From positions 10,787,321 to 10,851,320 of the forward strand of contig NC_069095.1 in the NCBI RefSeq assembly GCF_947172395.1: a stretch of 64,000 nucleotides of DNA, written 5' to 3'. The stretch is from Bicyclus anynana (lineage: Eukaryota > Arthropoda > Insecta > Lepidoptera > Nymphalidae). Positions 1 through 12,424 of this stretch are shown one piece after another. Under the pieces are notes generated by a model that saw only the letters and a list, made by a program, of their open reading frames with translations, did not search any database and had not been told where the DNA came from. A program made the translations under genes and the position numbers. The first letter of the stretch is position 1. Each line of letters begins with the position of its first letter.

Positions 1-1691
1 AATTATAGAGTTTTCACCAGGAAAATGTTTATGGTCAGATAATATTCTTTGTTCATCATATCAAAATTCATACACAGTAATAGACTGACTTGAAATGAAT
101 TTGCTGACAAATAAGATGCAGAGTGCTGACAATGATGAAGTGTTACAAGTCAGTAATTATTCCTGTATATACTGAAACAGATGGTCAAATGGTCCCATTT
201 TACCATGTATGAATTTCTATTGAATCACAATAACTGGTGCATTTAGACAATTCAATATCGCAATTTCTTCAAAGTAGAATTTTTAAATGATCGAATGGGA
301 CAAACATATTCAACTACAATTGCCCCGTTTTTTGTCTCATCACTACAAATACAAACAGTTGGCATAACCTTGAAACAGCGCAGTTCAACAACCTTGTACG
401 CTAGTTCGGAGTTACATCGCCCATTCGATAACCACCTGTCAGTAACGCAATCTCTGAGCGGCCAGGCATTAGTTATAACATCTGCGTAGTTTGGGATGTC
501 GCAATTTCAGAGCTATCAAATTTCAGACTTGAAGTTAGGCGCATACTATTCTGCATTACAATCACAATGTACATGTCACTCGTGATATTATAATCTGCCG
601 TCATATTGTGAACTGAAAATACTGATTACAATTTAACGTGGTATTTTTCGATATATACATCATTCATATTCAATTGAATCGTCTAAATGTGCCATTCACC
701 AAGTAAGCCACTAATTGGTCCGTATAAACTGAAAAGCGATCACAGAAATGCGTGCAATAAATAATAAAAATAAACTCTGAACAATGGATAAGTAAACATA
801 AATAATAAACAAAATTAAATATAACTTTGTACGGCGTGGAATCATATATTTTTTTTTAAATATATTGATATATACATATTAAGAGTTTAAGATTAAGTGT
901 ACTCTCGTATTTTTAATACAAAAATGCTTATTGTCACAAGGTAACACATAAAACAATTGTTCTATGTTAATGTCGCGCCCCTATCGATGGGATACACCTT
1001 TCATAAATATTTCTAAGCATTTGTTTATTGCAAGGTATTTGACTATTAATATTCTTGATTATAAATTATCAGCATTTATTACACAATTATTACAGAAAAT
1101 TCTTTGATGTACTAACTTTTGTGAAATGTACAGTTGTAAACAAAAAGGCACAAAAAATAATAAAATGAAAAAAATACTGCATTACAGCGCGTTAATGGAA
1201 CAGGTAAGCCACAATAATATTATTTTTTAGTAGTTTGTTTAAAAGTTAAAGCATTACACCTATGGATCTTTGCCTCGGTAAACAATATTAAAAGTTAAAA
1301 ATGTCTATGCAGGCATTATTTAAAAAAAAATAAAAAAATGGTTTAAAAACTTAATTAGTAGTTGTTAATGACTTTGAATGAATATTTGATACAATAATCA
1401 TTTTGCTGTCTCGAATAACATAAAAAAAAACATATATCCATAACAACTTTTTAATACTTCTCAAATGTAAGCAGACAAATGGAATTTCGGAAAAAAATGC
1501 AAAAATAAATAATAAACACATAGGGTAATAAGTACATTATTCCACAGACAAAAAAACAGTCAAATACCCTCAATAAACGATATCCCAACAAACCACAGAC
1601 CAGCTAGAAAGCATAACCTCACTGACAGTCATATTTACATAATTCACTAGAAAAAAAATATCACTGTATCCGAAACACTAAAATGGTGTTT
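1..1691. other. LETM1 3' flank, no other gene seen
   Basis: AT-rich sequence downstream of the LETM1 stop. Part of 1075-1691 is probably LETM1 3' UTR. No open frame in it resembles a known protein, and no clear mobile element was recognised. Confidence 0.5.
1075..1080 (-). terminator. Candidate poly(A) signal for LETM1
   Basis: TTTATT on the plus strand reads AATAAA on the minus strand, about 610 nt after the LETM1 stop; a second lies at 1024-1029. No closer canonical signal was seen between 1080 and 1691. Cleavage site unknown. Confidence 0.3.
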
Positions 1692-4600
1692 CTATTGGCT
1701 CTCTGGTCGTTTAGGTGTCTCCGACTTGGTCACGATGTCTTCACTCTTGGGCATGCTGGTTTGTTGGTCTCCAAATTTCTCCACTGCCCTCTTCATTTCT
1801 CTACGCTTCTGCGCTTCTCGGATCAGATCGTATAGACCCTGGAAATGTATAAAATTAATTTGTTAGCACAGATTAATCAATAATAGGCAGATGGAGCGCA
1901 TGGAACACGACGGTGTCGTACCCGTCACAAATACTAATTTTTAAAAACGAATACATTCTCGAGTCAGTACGATACGAAACGTCGCACCAGTATTATTCAA
2001 GGGAAATGGCATTTATGTTGTTAAATATTTTAAAAACTGTTTTGTGTCTTGTTCCTTGCCGGCCTTGTCAAGAGCAAGATAATATTGTTCTAGAAAGGTT
2101 ACACATCACAACACATATCTTTCCCTCAGATTCAGACTCATCCTGTTCCTTAGTGCCCTTGTCTAGAGCAAGATAATGTGCTACAAAGGTCAGCTATCAC
2201 ATACCTTTCCGACAGATTCAGACTGCCTTGTTCCTTGGCGGCCTTATCAAGAGCAAGATAATATTGTTCTATAAAGGTCAGACATCACAACACATACCTT
2301 TCCCTCAGATTCAGACTCATCTTGTTCCTTAGTAGCCTTGGCTAGAGCAAGATAATATTGTTCTAGGAAGGTCAGCTATCATAACACATACCTTTCCTTC
2401 AGATTCAGACTTGTCTTGTTCCTTGGCGGCGATGGCGGCTTTGTCCAGCGCCTTCTGTATCTTGGACTCAACCTCCAGGATCTCCTCCTTGTCCAGGAGT
2501 TCGATCAGCTCAGCCATCTGCTTCTCGGACAGGTTTACGTTTTCGTTGCCTATTATTTCTAGCATCTGAAAGTTAAAACACATTTAATTAGGCATTAGTT
2601 AACTGTCTGTCAGAGCTGTGAGACTAGACCTCAGAGATTTCGTAAAAAAAAAGTTTGTTAGCTTTTCCTCCTACAATATGTTATTTGGGAGGTTAGAGAA
2701 ACTGTCAATCATCTAGTCTATATTTTTATTTTTATCTTGTTAATAGATATTTTATAAAACCATGTCTTCAGTTAACAAACAAATACAAAAAAAAATTGCT
2801 AAGAGGCAATCTTTCGAAAAACATTCTTAAAGATTAAACTTAGATCCAAGGAGGCGGTCATCTAGTATTAAATACTAGCGGACGCCCGTGACTTTGTCCG
2901 CGTGGAATTCAGTTTTTCACTAAACCCGCGGGAACCATGGATTTTTCCGGGATGAAAAGTATCCTATGTGTTAATTCAGAGTAAAATCTATTTCCATTCT
3001 AAATTTCAGCCAAATCGCTTTAGTAGTCGCAGCGTAGAAGAGGAACAAACATACTTACACACTTCCACACAAACTTTCGCCTTTATAATATTAGTGTGAT
3101 GTGATGTGATTAATTTATTAGCGGACGCCCGGAAATTCGTCCGCGTGGAATTCAAGGTACACTTTCAACCCCTATTTCACCACATTTAGGTGATGAATTT
3201 TAAAATTTCTTGAATCACATCATATTTCGTTAAAATTATGAACATATTTTTAAAACTGAAACTTTAAAAATGAAGGACAAACATTCATTTCAATTTTCAT
3301 ACAAACTTTCAACCCCTATTTTAACCCCCATGTTTTGCTCCAAGGTCAAGTTTATCATTATAACTAAATTCATCTTGATCGGTTCAGCTGTTTAGCTGTG
3401 AAAAGGACAGACAGACAGACTTTTCACATTTATGATATTAGTACAGATTTACCTTCAAAACATCATCAATCTTCAACTGCCCATCAAAATCATCGTCCAA
3501 TCTTCCCAACACATCCTGAATAAGCTTCAGTTTTGCTTCATCGGGAACCTTCTGTAGACTTTTAATGGAATGCATCAATTCGTCAATCTGTATCAATTGC
3601 TCTTTAGCTTTCTGCGGTTCAGATTTCGTTTGCTCCAACGTTGTCTTCAAGGCTTCTTCCTTCTTTTCCAGCTCAATCAGTGTAGCGTCTAACTTGCTTA
3701 TCATGTTGTTCACGGCACGGTATAATCTGTGGAAATCATCATTCATCATCATTCAAGATTGTTATGGACCTTACACTGCATAAGTTCCAGCATTGTGTTA
3801 TAAAACAATAGCTGACGCCGCTGAGGAATACGGGAATAATGTATAACCTATAGCCTTCCTCGATAAACGGGCTATCTAACACTGAAAGATTTTTTTCAAA
3901 TCGGACTAGTAGTTCCTGAGATTAGCGCGTTCAAACAAACAAACGCTTTATAATATTAGTATAGAAGTATAGTTTTAATAAGTCGAGGTTACTACACAAT
4001 TGATGAGTTACTTAATTATAAATATGCTTGGAGGCCGTTGGATCAGCTTTCACATAATAAAAGCTTCAATAGCTCAACGGTGAGATCGGTCGGACTCATC
4101 ATCGAGCGGTGATGGTTCGATCCCGGCCTGGTTGGTCTATTATTATACCCACTCCTAATTCTTTCTCGGTCTTTCCCGACTAGTTGGAGGGGAATGGGAA
4201 TATTGGTCATATTTAAAAAGACATGGCAATATTTAAAAAAAAAAATTATAATGATTTTTTTGCCTTCTGAACCGGTGGTAGAGTCTACAAATTCTAGATG
4301 CAGCAGTACTACAGCAGTAGTTTATTTTTTTACACTTAGGGCAAGCTACAAAACTTACTTACACTGTCTATGTTTGCAGATGAAACGCATTTTCGGAGAT
4401 TTCCACAAATATAAAAAGATGCATATAACAATGTTTACGTAAGCATGGGAGGGGGAGGTAAAAGCATTGTTTATTTTTGCTGACAAGGGAGGTAGGGGGT
4501 CATCATCATCATTTTACATTTAAGTATAGACACGTAATTTCTCTATTTTCAGAAGACTTTTTTTGTAATGGTATGGAGCGAGCTATGCTTAGAGTTTCTC

Positions 4601-7600
4601 TGCAAAACTCAAGAGATCCGCAAAGTAGTAAAAGTTGAAGTATTATAAGCTATATTTTATTTTGTCCCGTCAATAATAACCAGTAAAAAAATTAATATAA
4701 ATGAAAAAATATTTACGTAAAATTAACAGAACACAACACATTAGCAAGTGACGTCATTCATAGAGACAACAGCGTGATTGGCGTTTGCAGTGATGTGATA
4801 TATCACGTCACCGCAAGCGCCAATCACAAACCGATGCCTTGTAGCGAATGACGTCACAGTTCATGATTGGCGTTTGCGGTGACGTGATAAAAATACAATT
4901 TTGTTTTATAAAAATATTACAATTACGAGATTATTTTCACAAATAAAAATGTGATTAGAGTTTCTAGGCATCTAAATTGTCTATATGCAAAAAATCTTCT
5001 TAGTTTTGTACAGCAGGCGAGTAGCCTATTGCAGGGAGCTGCTGGATGCTGGCGGCGGCGTCCTTTTGTTTGGAAGTCAAGATGAGAGAACAGCCGATGG
5101 AGTCCACTGCTGGTATCTCCAGCCTCCATCGGCTGTTAGTGATGTCGATAATGAAAGAGTATGGACACTTGTTATTGTTGCTAAAAATCATGAATTTTCG
5201 CAAAAAAACACGTTTTTAGGTTTATAATCATGTATAGTTTCAGAAACTACTTTGTAAAGTTCTTTGTGATAAATGTGTGTGACACTGACTGTAGCTCTTA
5301 GCTCAATTCGAAAGTAAAGAGGATTATAATAATTATGCATAATATTAAAAAAAATTTGTTGTTTTTATAACTACAGTACGCTCGCGACTTTGTTGGTTTG
5401 TAATTTTTTTTTAAACTATCAATAATATTTAAAAGTAGTCAAATACCCAATTTGAATACTTTTAAATATTATTCATAATAATATTTTCGCTTTGGTTTGG
5501 TTCGCTTTGGTGTTAATAGTAAGGCATCTACTACTACTCTCAAATAGTAAAAAACTAAGTGAATTCCCAAATTTTCATAATTTTTCAGAAACCCAAACGT
5601 ACTGTGCCGAAAACAACCACATTGATTGTGGTCCTTCGAGCCTGATAACATACCTTTTTTTTATTCTTTACAAGTTAGCCCTTGACTACAATCTCACCTG
5701 ATGGTAAGTGATGATGCAGTCTAAGATGGAAGCGGGCTAACTTGTTAGGAGGATGAAAATCCACACCCCTTTTCGGTTTCTACACGACATTGTACCGGAA
5801 CGCTAAATCGCTTGGCGGTACGTCTTTGTCGGTAGGGTGGTAACTAGCCACGACCAAAGCCTCCCACCAGCCAGACCTGGACCAATTAAGAAAATCTCAA
5901 TCGGCCCAGCCGGGGATCGAACCCAGGACCTCCGTTTTGTAAATCCGTTTTGCGCCACGGAGGCAGTCAAAAACATACCTTCTAGCACCCTTAGTGAGTT
6001 TGATGTCCGCCTGCTTGGCTTTCACGATCTCATCCATCTCCTTCACATCCTCGTTATAATCCAGCAACTCTGTCTTGAGCTCCTGAATACTCTCTTTCTC
6101 GAGAAGCAGAGACTTCTTCTGTTCAGCTGTGGAGATCAGGTGACACATGGTTAAAGCAACAGATGACGACTAAGATTTTATAATATTAGATATGTCTATA
6201 ACTCGCAGCAAGTATTCGTATTTAGCAAATATTCAAAAAAAAAAAAAAATCAACTCCATTTCTGAAAAAAACACTGAAAAGAACCACAGTCATTAAATAC
6301 TAAAAGTTTATAATTTAATCGGCTTTAGTTAATGCATCATTGTGTTGGCACCGCCTTCAAAGTGATCCGAAGGTAGCACTTACGATGTTATTTTTCGAAT
6401 TTTAATTTATTTGTGTGATTTTGAAGTAAGTTAAATTTTTATGTTAAAAAGTATTTATTTTTTGTTTTAAGTATGTCCTAGCATTTAATTTTAATAAAAA
6501 TCAGTTCAGTAATTTCGTTACATACGCGTCGAATTAAGAACATCCTCCTTTTTTTTGAAGTCGGTTAAAAATTTATCAGGTATACTCATTGTTGCTACTT
6601 ATGATTAAGACAATTTTATGGCAACTTTGGCGACACATTTTAAGTTAGAGCTAATAAATTAAATTTATTAAGTCAATTTAATATTAAGTTCATTCTTATC
6701 CGATTCCATTCCATTGAACAAGAAACTTGTTTCTGTAAGATAATTATTTATACTATCATTATAGCTGACTATTGTAATATTATTTTCCTTATTTGAATTA
6801 TAATATTACTAATTTGTACCACTACATATATAGATAGATAGTACAGTATAAAGCCAATATGAATTCATCATTATCAACCCATATTCGGCTCTCCTCTCAG
6901 AACGAGACAGGTTAGGCCAAATAATCTACCATGCTGGCTCAATGCTGATTAGCATACTTCACACACGCAGAGAATTAAGAAAATTCTCTGGTATGCAGGT
7001 TTCCTCGCGATGTTTTTCCTTCACAGTTTGAGACACGTGATATTTAATTTCTTAAAATACACAAAACTGAAAAGTTAGAGGTGTATGGAACGGACCGGAT
7101 TCGAACCCACCCGGAATCGGAGGCAGAGATAATATCCACTGGGCTATCACGGTTCCTGCGGGAACATGGATTTTTCCGGGATCAAAAGTAGACTATGTGT
7201 TAATCCTGAGTAAAATCTATTTCGCTATATAATCTATATATAATTGCTCCAGTAGCCGCAGCATAAAGGGGAAACAAACATACTTCACACACACACTTTC
7301 GACTTTATAATATTACTGTGATAGTGTGATGTGACATGAAGTCTGATGTAATAAATAATTTAAAAAATAACCATCTTTACATTATAACCATTATAACCAT
7401 ATAATCCTTATCTCTTGTATGCATTCCTGAGAAATATGCATACTGGATCAGAAGGAGGTAAATGTTTTTTTTTTAAATTGTTGACAAACATGCAAACTTA
7501 CTAGTTGAATAGAAAATAAACCCTACTAACATTACAAAAGTTTGTACAGATGTTTGTTATTTGTATTGAACAGATTGAGTTGAAATTTTAAAAAAAACAA

Positions 7601-10485
7601 AGATAAATAATACCCTGGATTATACTTTCATCCCGAAAAAATGGTACCCAAGGAGGGATTTGTGAAAAACTAAATTGCACGCGGACGAAGTCGCGTCCGC
7701 TAGTAATTAAATAAAATACAACTTTACCTAATTTTTCTAGAGCATCTTCAATCACTTCAATATCTTTGCCAGACAGGCCTTCCTCTGTTTTTGGCTTCAC
7801 TGAATCCACTGCAATAACTGGCGCAGGGTCTACCATAACTGGGGTACTGACTTCATCAATAACTGGTGCTTTGTCTTTGAGTTCTTCCTTCTCTCGTTTT
7901 TTGGCTTCGAGGATCTCCTTCTCCCTTTCAGCTTCTTGTAATTCTTTCTTCTCTTCCTTGATCTTCTGTTCTTCAAGTTTGATAGCATCAACTTTAGCCT
8001 GAAAAGTTCAAGAATACTGGTTGGATATCATTGATTCAAATTATTTCATTGTCAACCTATATTCGGCTCACTGCTGAGCTCGAGTCTCCTCTCAGAATGA
8101 GAAGAGTTAGACCAATAGTAGACCATGCTGGCCCAATGGCAGACTTCACACACATAGAGAATTAAAAAAATTCTTTGGTAAGAAAATTCACCGTTTTGAG
8201 ACACATGATATTTAATTTCATAAAATGCACACAACTGAAAAGTTTAGTGCATTCCCCAGACCAGATTTAAACCCACACCCTGTGGAATCGCGGCTCATCA
8301 AATTACTTGTTTACCATTATTTTTGTGACAATTAAAGGTAACCACTAATATAAATAAGCATTGAATTTATCATTTAAATATAAGCAATATCAAGATTTCA
8401 ATTTCTTCATGAGATTCTAGCTTTTGTTATTATTCAATTAACATGACTATAATTGGAATGTGCCAAACACAGCTTCTTGGCACTCAATACAAGTAGTCAT
8501 TTGCAAATTCTACCTTCAGGCTTCAACTCAATCCTTAAGGTTGTATTTGCTCTGAATTTGGGATTTTATTAAATATTGGACTATATTTAAAGGCCTTTAG
8601 GTATAATTTTCTTTACCAGTAATTCTAAAACTGTCAAAGCATAATTGGCTAGTTTTTAAATGAAATTTTCTACATGATTGTGCGTCCTTTTATAATAAGA
8701 GGTCAATGAGTTTATCTTATTTAACTACTTAATCTTACATCACCTAAAACAATTACCTTGAAATCAACTTTGCCTTCTTTCTCGCCAATTGCAGCTCTTG
8801 TCTGTGTGGCCACCTGTTCTGGCAATGCTGATATAGTAGCCTTAAGTTTGTAGGTTGTGGGTACATGCTCCGGAACCATCAGCGCTCTGGACAACAGCAG
8901 TAAAGACGGTGGTACTTTCTCATTCAAAGACAAATCCAACCAATTTCTAAGTTCTTTTCTTAACCTCTCTTCTGAAACTCCATACGCTCTCATGCCCCTC
9001 GCTCGGCACGCTTGCTGTAACTCACTGAAGTTCAAACTGTCCACACCTTCCTTGGCTATCATCTTGTCGTCCGCAGCTAAAGACCTCAACTTCATCCTCA
9101 AATTAAATCGTAACATAGCACTTGTACCAATCGTAGAAACATTCAAAACTTTACACAGAGCAACCAAATGTGGTCGTTGGAGTGAGTCCAAAGTTATTTC
9201 ATCTTCGAAAAGTTTGGAGAACTTCATAATTTCTTCACTAGTGGCCACGTCACCTGAAGTCCTTATTCTATTGAAGAAACTGGAAAACTCTTTAGCTAAT
9301 TCAGAATGTCTGTTACTGGCCTGAGGGGCCATCTGGTCTAGTGTTTCCTGGAAAAACTTCGCCATTTCCAATTTAACTTTCAGGTGCTGTTTAAGCTTAG
9401 CTTCTTTTTGACTTCGGCTTTCAAATGTTGATGGCAACATGTTTGGAAACAGTTTTATAAACAAAGGCAAAGCAAATTCCAAAAATGGTACAACAATGAA
9501 TATGATAAATGGCACCATTCTAAAGAGATCACCAACAGTGGTTACTAGAAGTCGGTGCTCTCTACGTGTCAGGGACTGGCCTTTGAGGATCTTAAATACT
9601 AAAGATGAAGATATTCTAACTTCAATGAACAATAGCCTGAAACCATGGTAATAATGACGCAATTCTGCCATTATCCTCTCCTTCAAACTCTTTTTAACTT
9701 CCTCTTTCTTTGGGAGTTTCTCCTTCTCCTCTATACCCTTTTTGATATTTTCAACTGTCACTTCTACCTTTGAAGATGGTTTCAAAGGCTCTTTCTCATA
9801 GTAACACTTACTGGTAGATATTGTTCTTATATAAGGATGATAAAATACTCTTGTGTTGAAAGGTTTCTGACTAATATCATACTGCAACCCGATGGGTTGT
9901 GTTGTGTAATAGGACAATGACCTTGACAGTGTTATGTATGGAAAGTTTTGATACTGCCTGCTCTCCCATTGTAAAGCTACAAAATATATACACCATTACT
10001 TTAACATAGACATAAAAAACTTTTTGAGAAAATTAAAGAAATTGTGAAACAAAAGATAAACTTATTTTATTATTGTCTAATTTAATTGTATTGCAATTAT
10101 AAACGATTACAATCACCTACTTTATAAGTATTCTGTATGTAACGAACTATATTATTCACAATACGTGATCAGCATGTCAAGTTTGCAAGAAAAATCTACA
10201 AGTGCATACACACAAAAAATAGCCTGTCTTCTTACAATAAATTTAGTTTGTTTAGTTATGAAGGTATATCACAGGTAGTCTAATAATAACTGCGATAAGC
10301 TTCCATAATTAGCAGTAAACATAACTAAACTAAATAAACTGATGAAGTCATTATTTTATTCAATCAAATGTTATGAAAGGTTATAGCAATATAAATTTGA
10401 ATGTTTATTTTGTTTATTTACTCATTTTTTGGTACTTACTCGATTTTTTTAAACACCGGCAGTGATTCAAAATTATTCTGTTCAT
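1692..10485 (-). CDS. LETM1: LETM1, mitochondrial proton/cation exchanger protein, complete, 7 exons
   Basis: Coding exons, in transcript order: 10485-10440, 9976-8757, 7998-7728, 6126-5979, 3726-3453, 2565-2392 and 1838-1692 (stop TAG). All junctions are GT-AG and the phases agree, giving 759 codons plus stop, close to the usual ~740 aa. Exon 1 begins MNRIILNHCRCLKKS, a basic, Ser/Cys-rich leader typical of mitochondrial import. A single transmembrane helix lies at about residues 169-193 (MVPFIIFIVVPFLEFALPLF), followed by the LETM ribosome-binding-like domain, which includes RAYGVSEERLRKELRNWLDL. Exon 3 is a long charged coiled coil rich in Lys and Glu. An EF-hand-like loop (DDDFDGQLKIDD, about 639-650) ends exon 5; position 12 is Asp rather than the commoner Glu. 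The family works in the inner membrane in K+/H+ or Ca2+/H+ exchange and cristae volume control (established knowledge). The ATG in exon 1 is chosen because the long exon-2 frame has no in-frame ATG at its start. Introns 2 to 6 are full of repeats. Confidence 0.96.
1888..2043. repeat. Dispersed repeat, also present at 12425-12575
   Basis: About 150 bp shared in the same orientation with 12425-12575. Both contain gagcgca, aacacgacggtgtcgta, acattctcgagt and a shared end with tattttaaaaactgtt. The family is not identified; the copies flank LETM1 and lie in its last intron and upstream region. Confidence 0.7.
2045..2400 (-). repeat. Tandem partial copies of the LETM1 exon-6 end and its splice donor
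   Basis: Three imperfect, roughly 93-bp copies lie directly downstream (in gene sense) of the real exon-6 end. The exon tail plus donor motif (plus-strand acatacctttcc or a variant) recurs at 2113, 2199, 2292 and 2386; the last is the genuine exon. The spacings are 86, 93 and 94 bp, and a further partial copy starts near 2045. The copy ending at 2298 still reads KEQDESESEGK followed by GTATGT. The copy at 2199 is frame-shifted. Confidence 0.85.
2876..3448 (+). mobile_element. Two RTE-like LINE/SINE tail copies in LETM1 intron 5
   Basis: Two adjacent remnants of the most abundant repeat in the window. The first (2876-3105) begins agcggacgcccgtgac and ends at ttataatattagtg. The second (3118-3448) begins agcggacgcccggaaattcg and ends at atgatattagtac, a few bases from the exon-5 splice donor. 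The tail resembles 3' ends of lepidopteran RTE-type elements; the exact family is not assigned. Confidence 0.7.
3830..3966 (+). mobile_element. RTE-like tail fragment
   Basis: Carries the gaatacgggaat, ttcctcgataaacgggcta and ttataatattagtata segments shared with 17609-17790. Lies in LETM1 intron 4. Confidence 0.6.
4068..4245 (+). mobile_element. tRNA-derived SINE (family C)
   Basis: Has a tRNA-like head with box A tagctcaacggtgag and box B ggttcgatccc, then a body with ggaggggaatgggaatattgg. Related copies or fragments are at 14318-14360, 29120-29285 and 52586-52640. It does not fold as a full cloverleaf with an acceptor stem, so it is not called as a tRNA gene. Confidence 0.65.
4747..4889. 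repeat. Nested palindrome with TGACGTCA boxes
   Basis: 4774-4827 is a near-perfect palindrome of about 27-bp arms (gtgattggcgtttgc and its complement) with no loop. It is flanked by inverted gtgacgtcattc (from 4748) and gaatgacgtcac (about 4846-4857), and a third direct copy of the arm follows at 4864-4889. Lies in LETM1 intron 4; likely a foldback element. Confidence 0.75.
5658..5969 (-). mobile_element. tRNA-derived SINE (family B) beside the LETM1 exon-4 donor
   Basis: Read on the minus strand it starts with a tRNA-like head (gcctccgtggcgca, box B ggttcgatcccc) and ends in an A/T-rich tail near 5658. The head ends about 10 bp from the exon-4 5' splice site at 5978. The other copies are at 18886, 22526, 51683 and 61528, all on the minus strand. 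Confidence 0.85.
6300..6570 (+). mobile_element. Repeat ending in gaagtcggttaaaa, shared with 55500-55895
   Basis: Shares ttgtgttggcaccgcc, caaagtgatc-gaaggtagcac and the terminal tttgaagtcggttaaaa with 55500-55895. A partial inverse-related piece is near 62400-62540. Probably a non-autonomous element or LINE tail; family unassigned. Confidence 0.6.
6867..7152 (-). mobile_element. tRNA-derived SINE (family A)
   Basis: Minus-strand copy of the family whose sense form starts gtgatagcccagtggata with box B ggttcgaatcc and ends in a tgatgatga-type tail. In LETM1 intron 3. Confidence 0.85.
7155..7705. mobile_element. RTE-like tail fragments in LETM1 intron 3
   Basis: 7155-7315 is a plus-oriented fragment joined directly to the SINE. 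7505-7705 is a minus-oriented copy ending gcgtccgctagta, about 25 bp from the exon-3 splice donor at 7727. The short stretch between them shows nothing recognisable. Confidence 0.6.
8049..8297 (-). mobile_element. tRNA-derived SINE (family A), degraded
   Basis: Shares the atattcggctcactgctgag and tttaatttc motifs with the family but has internal deletions, including loss of part of the gcgtgtgtgaag block. In LETM1 intron 2. Confidence 0.75.
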
Positions 10486-11015
10486 TTTGCCTTTTAGATT
10501 TATTCTTTGATGGGCTCAATTTAATGAAATAATTATAAACAAAATCAACCTCTAAGCACCATGACAATCTAGAAGAATAATATAAATATATAAATTATTC
10601 AGTAGTTTAGGCTGACCACATACGAACTCAAACCAAAACAATATAAAGACTTAATAATATTAAATGTGTACAGGGGCGAAGGCGATACGACTATTGTCAG
10701 ATTTTAACTGTCTGTCATGATATCAAATAACTTAATACTCTAAAATCACAACACACCAAATCAAATACATACATAATATCTTCAAAATAACTGAAACAAT
10801 TTTGCACCTTAAGATTTTGTATTAGGCGGTGGGCCTAATTACCTACATTATTTTAAAAATAAAAACTCGATATAAAGTAGGTATTTATTAAAGTAAGTAA
10901 AGTAAAACAAAAAACTATAAAATAAAAATGTCGCTTGTGATAGTTCCTGGCTTCCTGTGCTGAGATCGAGGCCGGACTTTGAAGTATTGAGCTTTCCTTT
11001 TTTTTCATATAATTC

Positions 11016-11061
11016 ACATTAGATTAGTACCTAGCCCCCGGGCTAGGTACTAATCTAATGT
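11016..11061. repeat. Perfect 22-bp inverted repeat with 2-nt loop
   Basis: The arms are 11016-11037 (acattagattagtacc...) and 11040-11061, with cc between them. No mismatch was seen. Confidence 0.9.
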
Positions 11062-12424
11062 ATTAGGAAGTTAATAGTGGGTACTAAACTATCGCGCCTT
11101 GGAGAGCATGTTCAGTCCTCGATCACAGTTACTGTTGTCGTTTACATCTGATATCGCCGTAACCCGTCCACCAACCCTATTGAAGCTGCGTGGTTGGTCT
11201 AAGCACCAAATCCGCACTCACACAATATGGAAGTAAGCCTTGCTCAACAATAAAGTGTAATTGTATCAATTAAAGGTACCTAACATAATTTAATGTTTAG
11301 TTTAGTTTTAATTTAAAAAAATCGGAGTAGATTCTGAAAATTATAGTGTAAATATCCTTATAACGTATACCTGAGTTTAATATGTATTTAGAGGTAGTAA
11401 TGTACTCACAAACAAAAAAAATAATTTTGAAAATTATGAAAACGTATTTTGTTTAAATGATTTTTTAAATTTGGCGGGCGATTTCAGTCTCTACTTTCAT
11501 ACTCCATACTAGCCAGACTCTACTGATATACGGCGATAAAAACCTAAAATACATCAAAGTATTTATTAATGAAGATAATACATAAATTAGCTAAACTTAT
11601 TATAAAAATAAAATATAAGGAAATATAACTACAACTACAAAATTAAAATAAATTAAAATTAAAAGTAATACCTAGAAATAATTATCGAAATTTGCCGCCC
11701 TTGGTAGGGTGCCCATCACGTAAAAATAATTGAATACATAAATAATATAAAATATATAAAATACATTGTTTAATGAAGTTTTAAATCACATAGACATTAA
11801 TGTCTTACTATTGTATCCAGCCTTATTAGTAAATCATAGATAATATTTAAATATACATAGACAAAATATACCTTAAAACTTGGAGCACAGAATATTAAGA
11901 TAGCTAGGCTATGAGTAATAATATTCTTTGTTATTTTTTTTAATATCTCTAGTCTATGATATTATCACGGAGTAACTCAGACAAATTAAATAGGGACCTG
12001 CCTCGCTAGACATATAATTCTGGGGCTTACTAGGAGCTCTTATAGCTTGTTCTATGACATCTTTATAGCAGGTTAATTGCCTGGCTTTTTGGGTTGAAAA
12101 TTCAAAAATCGTTCACCATTTTTTGTACAGAGTTTCATACCATGACGTGTTATTTGACAGCGGCAAAGCGTTTGTTGAACGGCGATTGCATTGTCCATTA
12201 CGTCAAATTATACGATCCAACAAAAGTTACTACTGATTTGTATTTCTATGATAAGATGACAAGGAATCTATCTCACATATATTTACTTCAATCCACAAAT
12301 GCTTACAAATGTCGTTATCATCCGAAATAATTACTGTGTGATATATGATTAATGCCATCCATCAGTAATTTATTAGACTAACCTCGTATTGTTAAATTAC
12401 TTTAACTTTTACTCACAGATAAAA

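Noticed and set aside
1913..2176. 87-aa plus-strand open frame
   Set aside because: Antisense of the duplicated LETM1 exon-6 tails plus a dispersed repeat.
4068..4140. Possible tRNA gene with box A and box B
   Set aside because: No acceptor stem pairing, and the segment belongs to a repeated SINE with a shared body.
5000..5230. Overlapping open frames and a 14-bp stem around aacagccgatggag as a microRNA hairpin
   Set aside because: The ccatcggctgttagtgatg side resembles the LINE 3' end seen at 39300, so a retroelement remnant is more likely.
12094..12330. 78-codon plus-strand open frame
   Set aside because: No ATG at its start, no family match recognised, no supporting splice context; could be an old retroelement piece.
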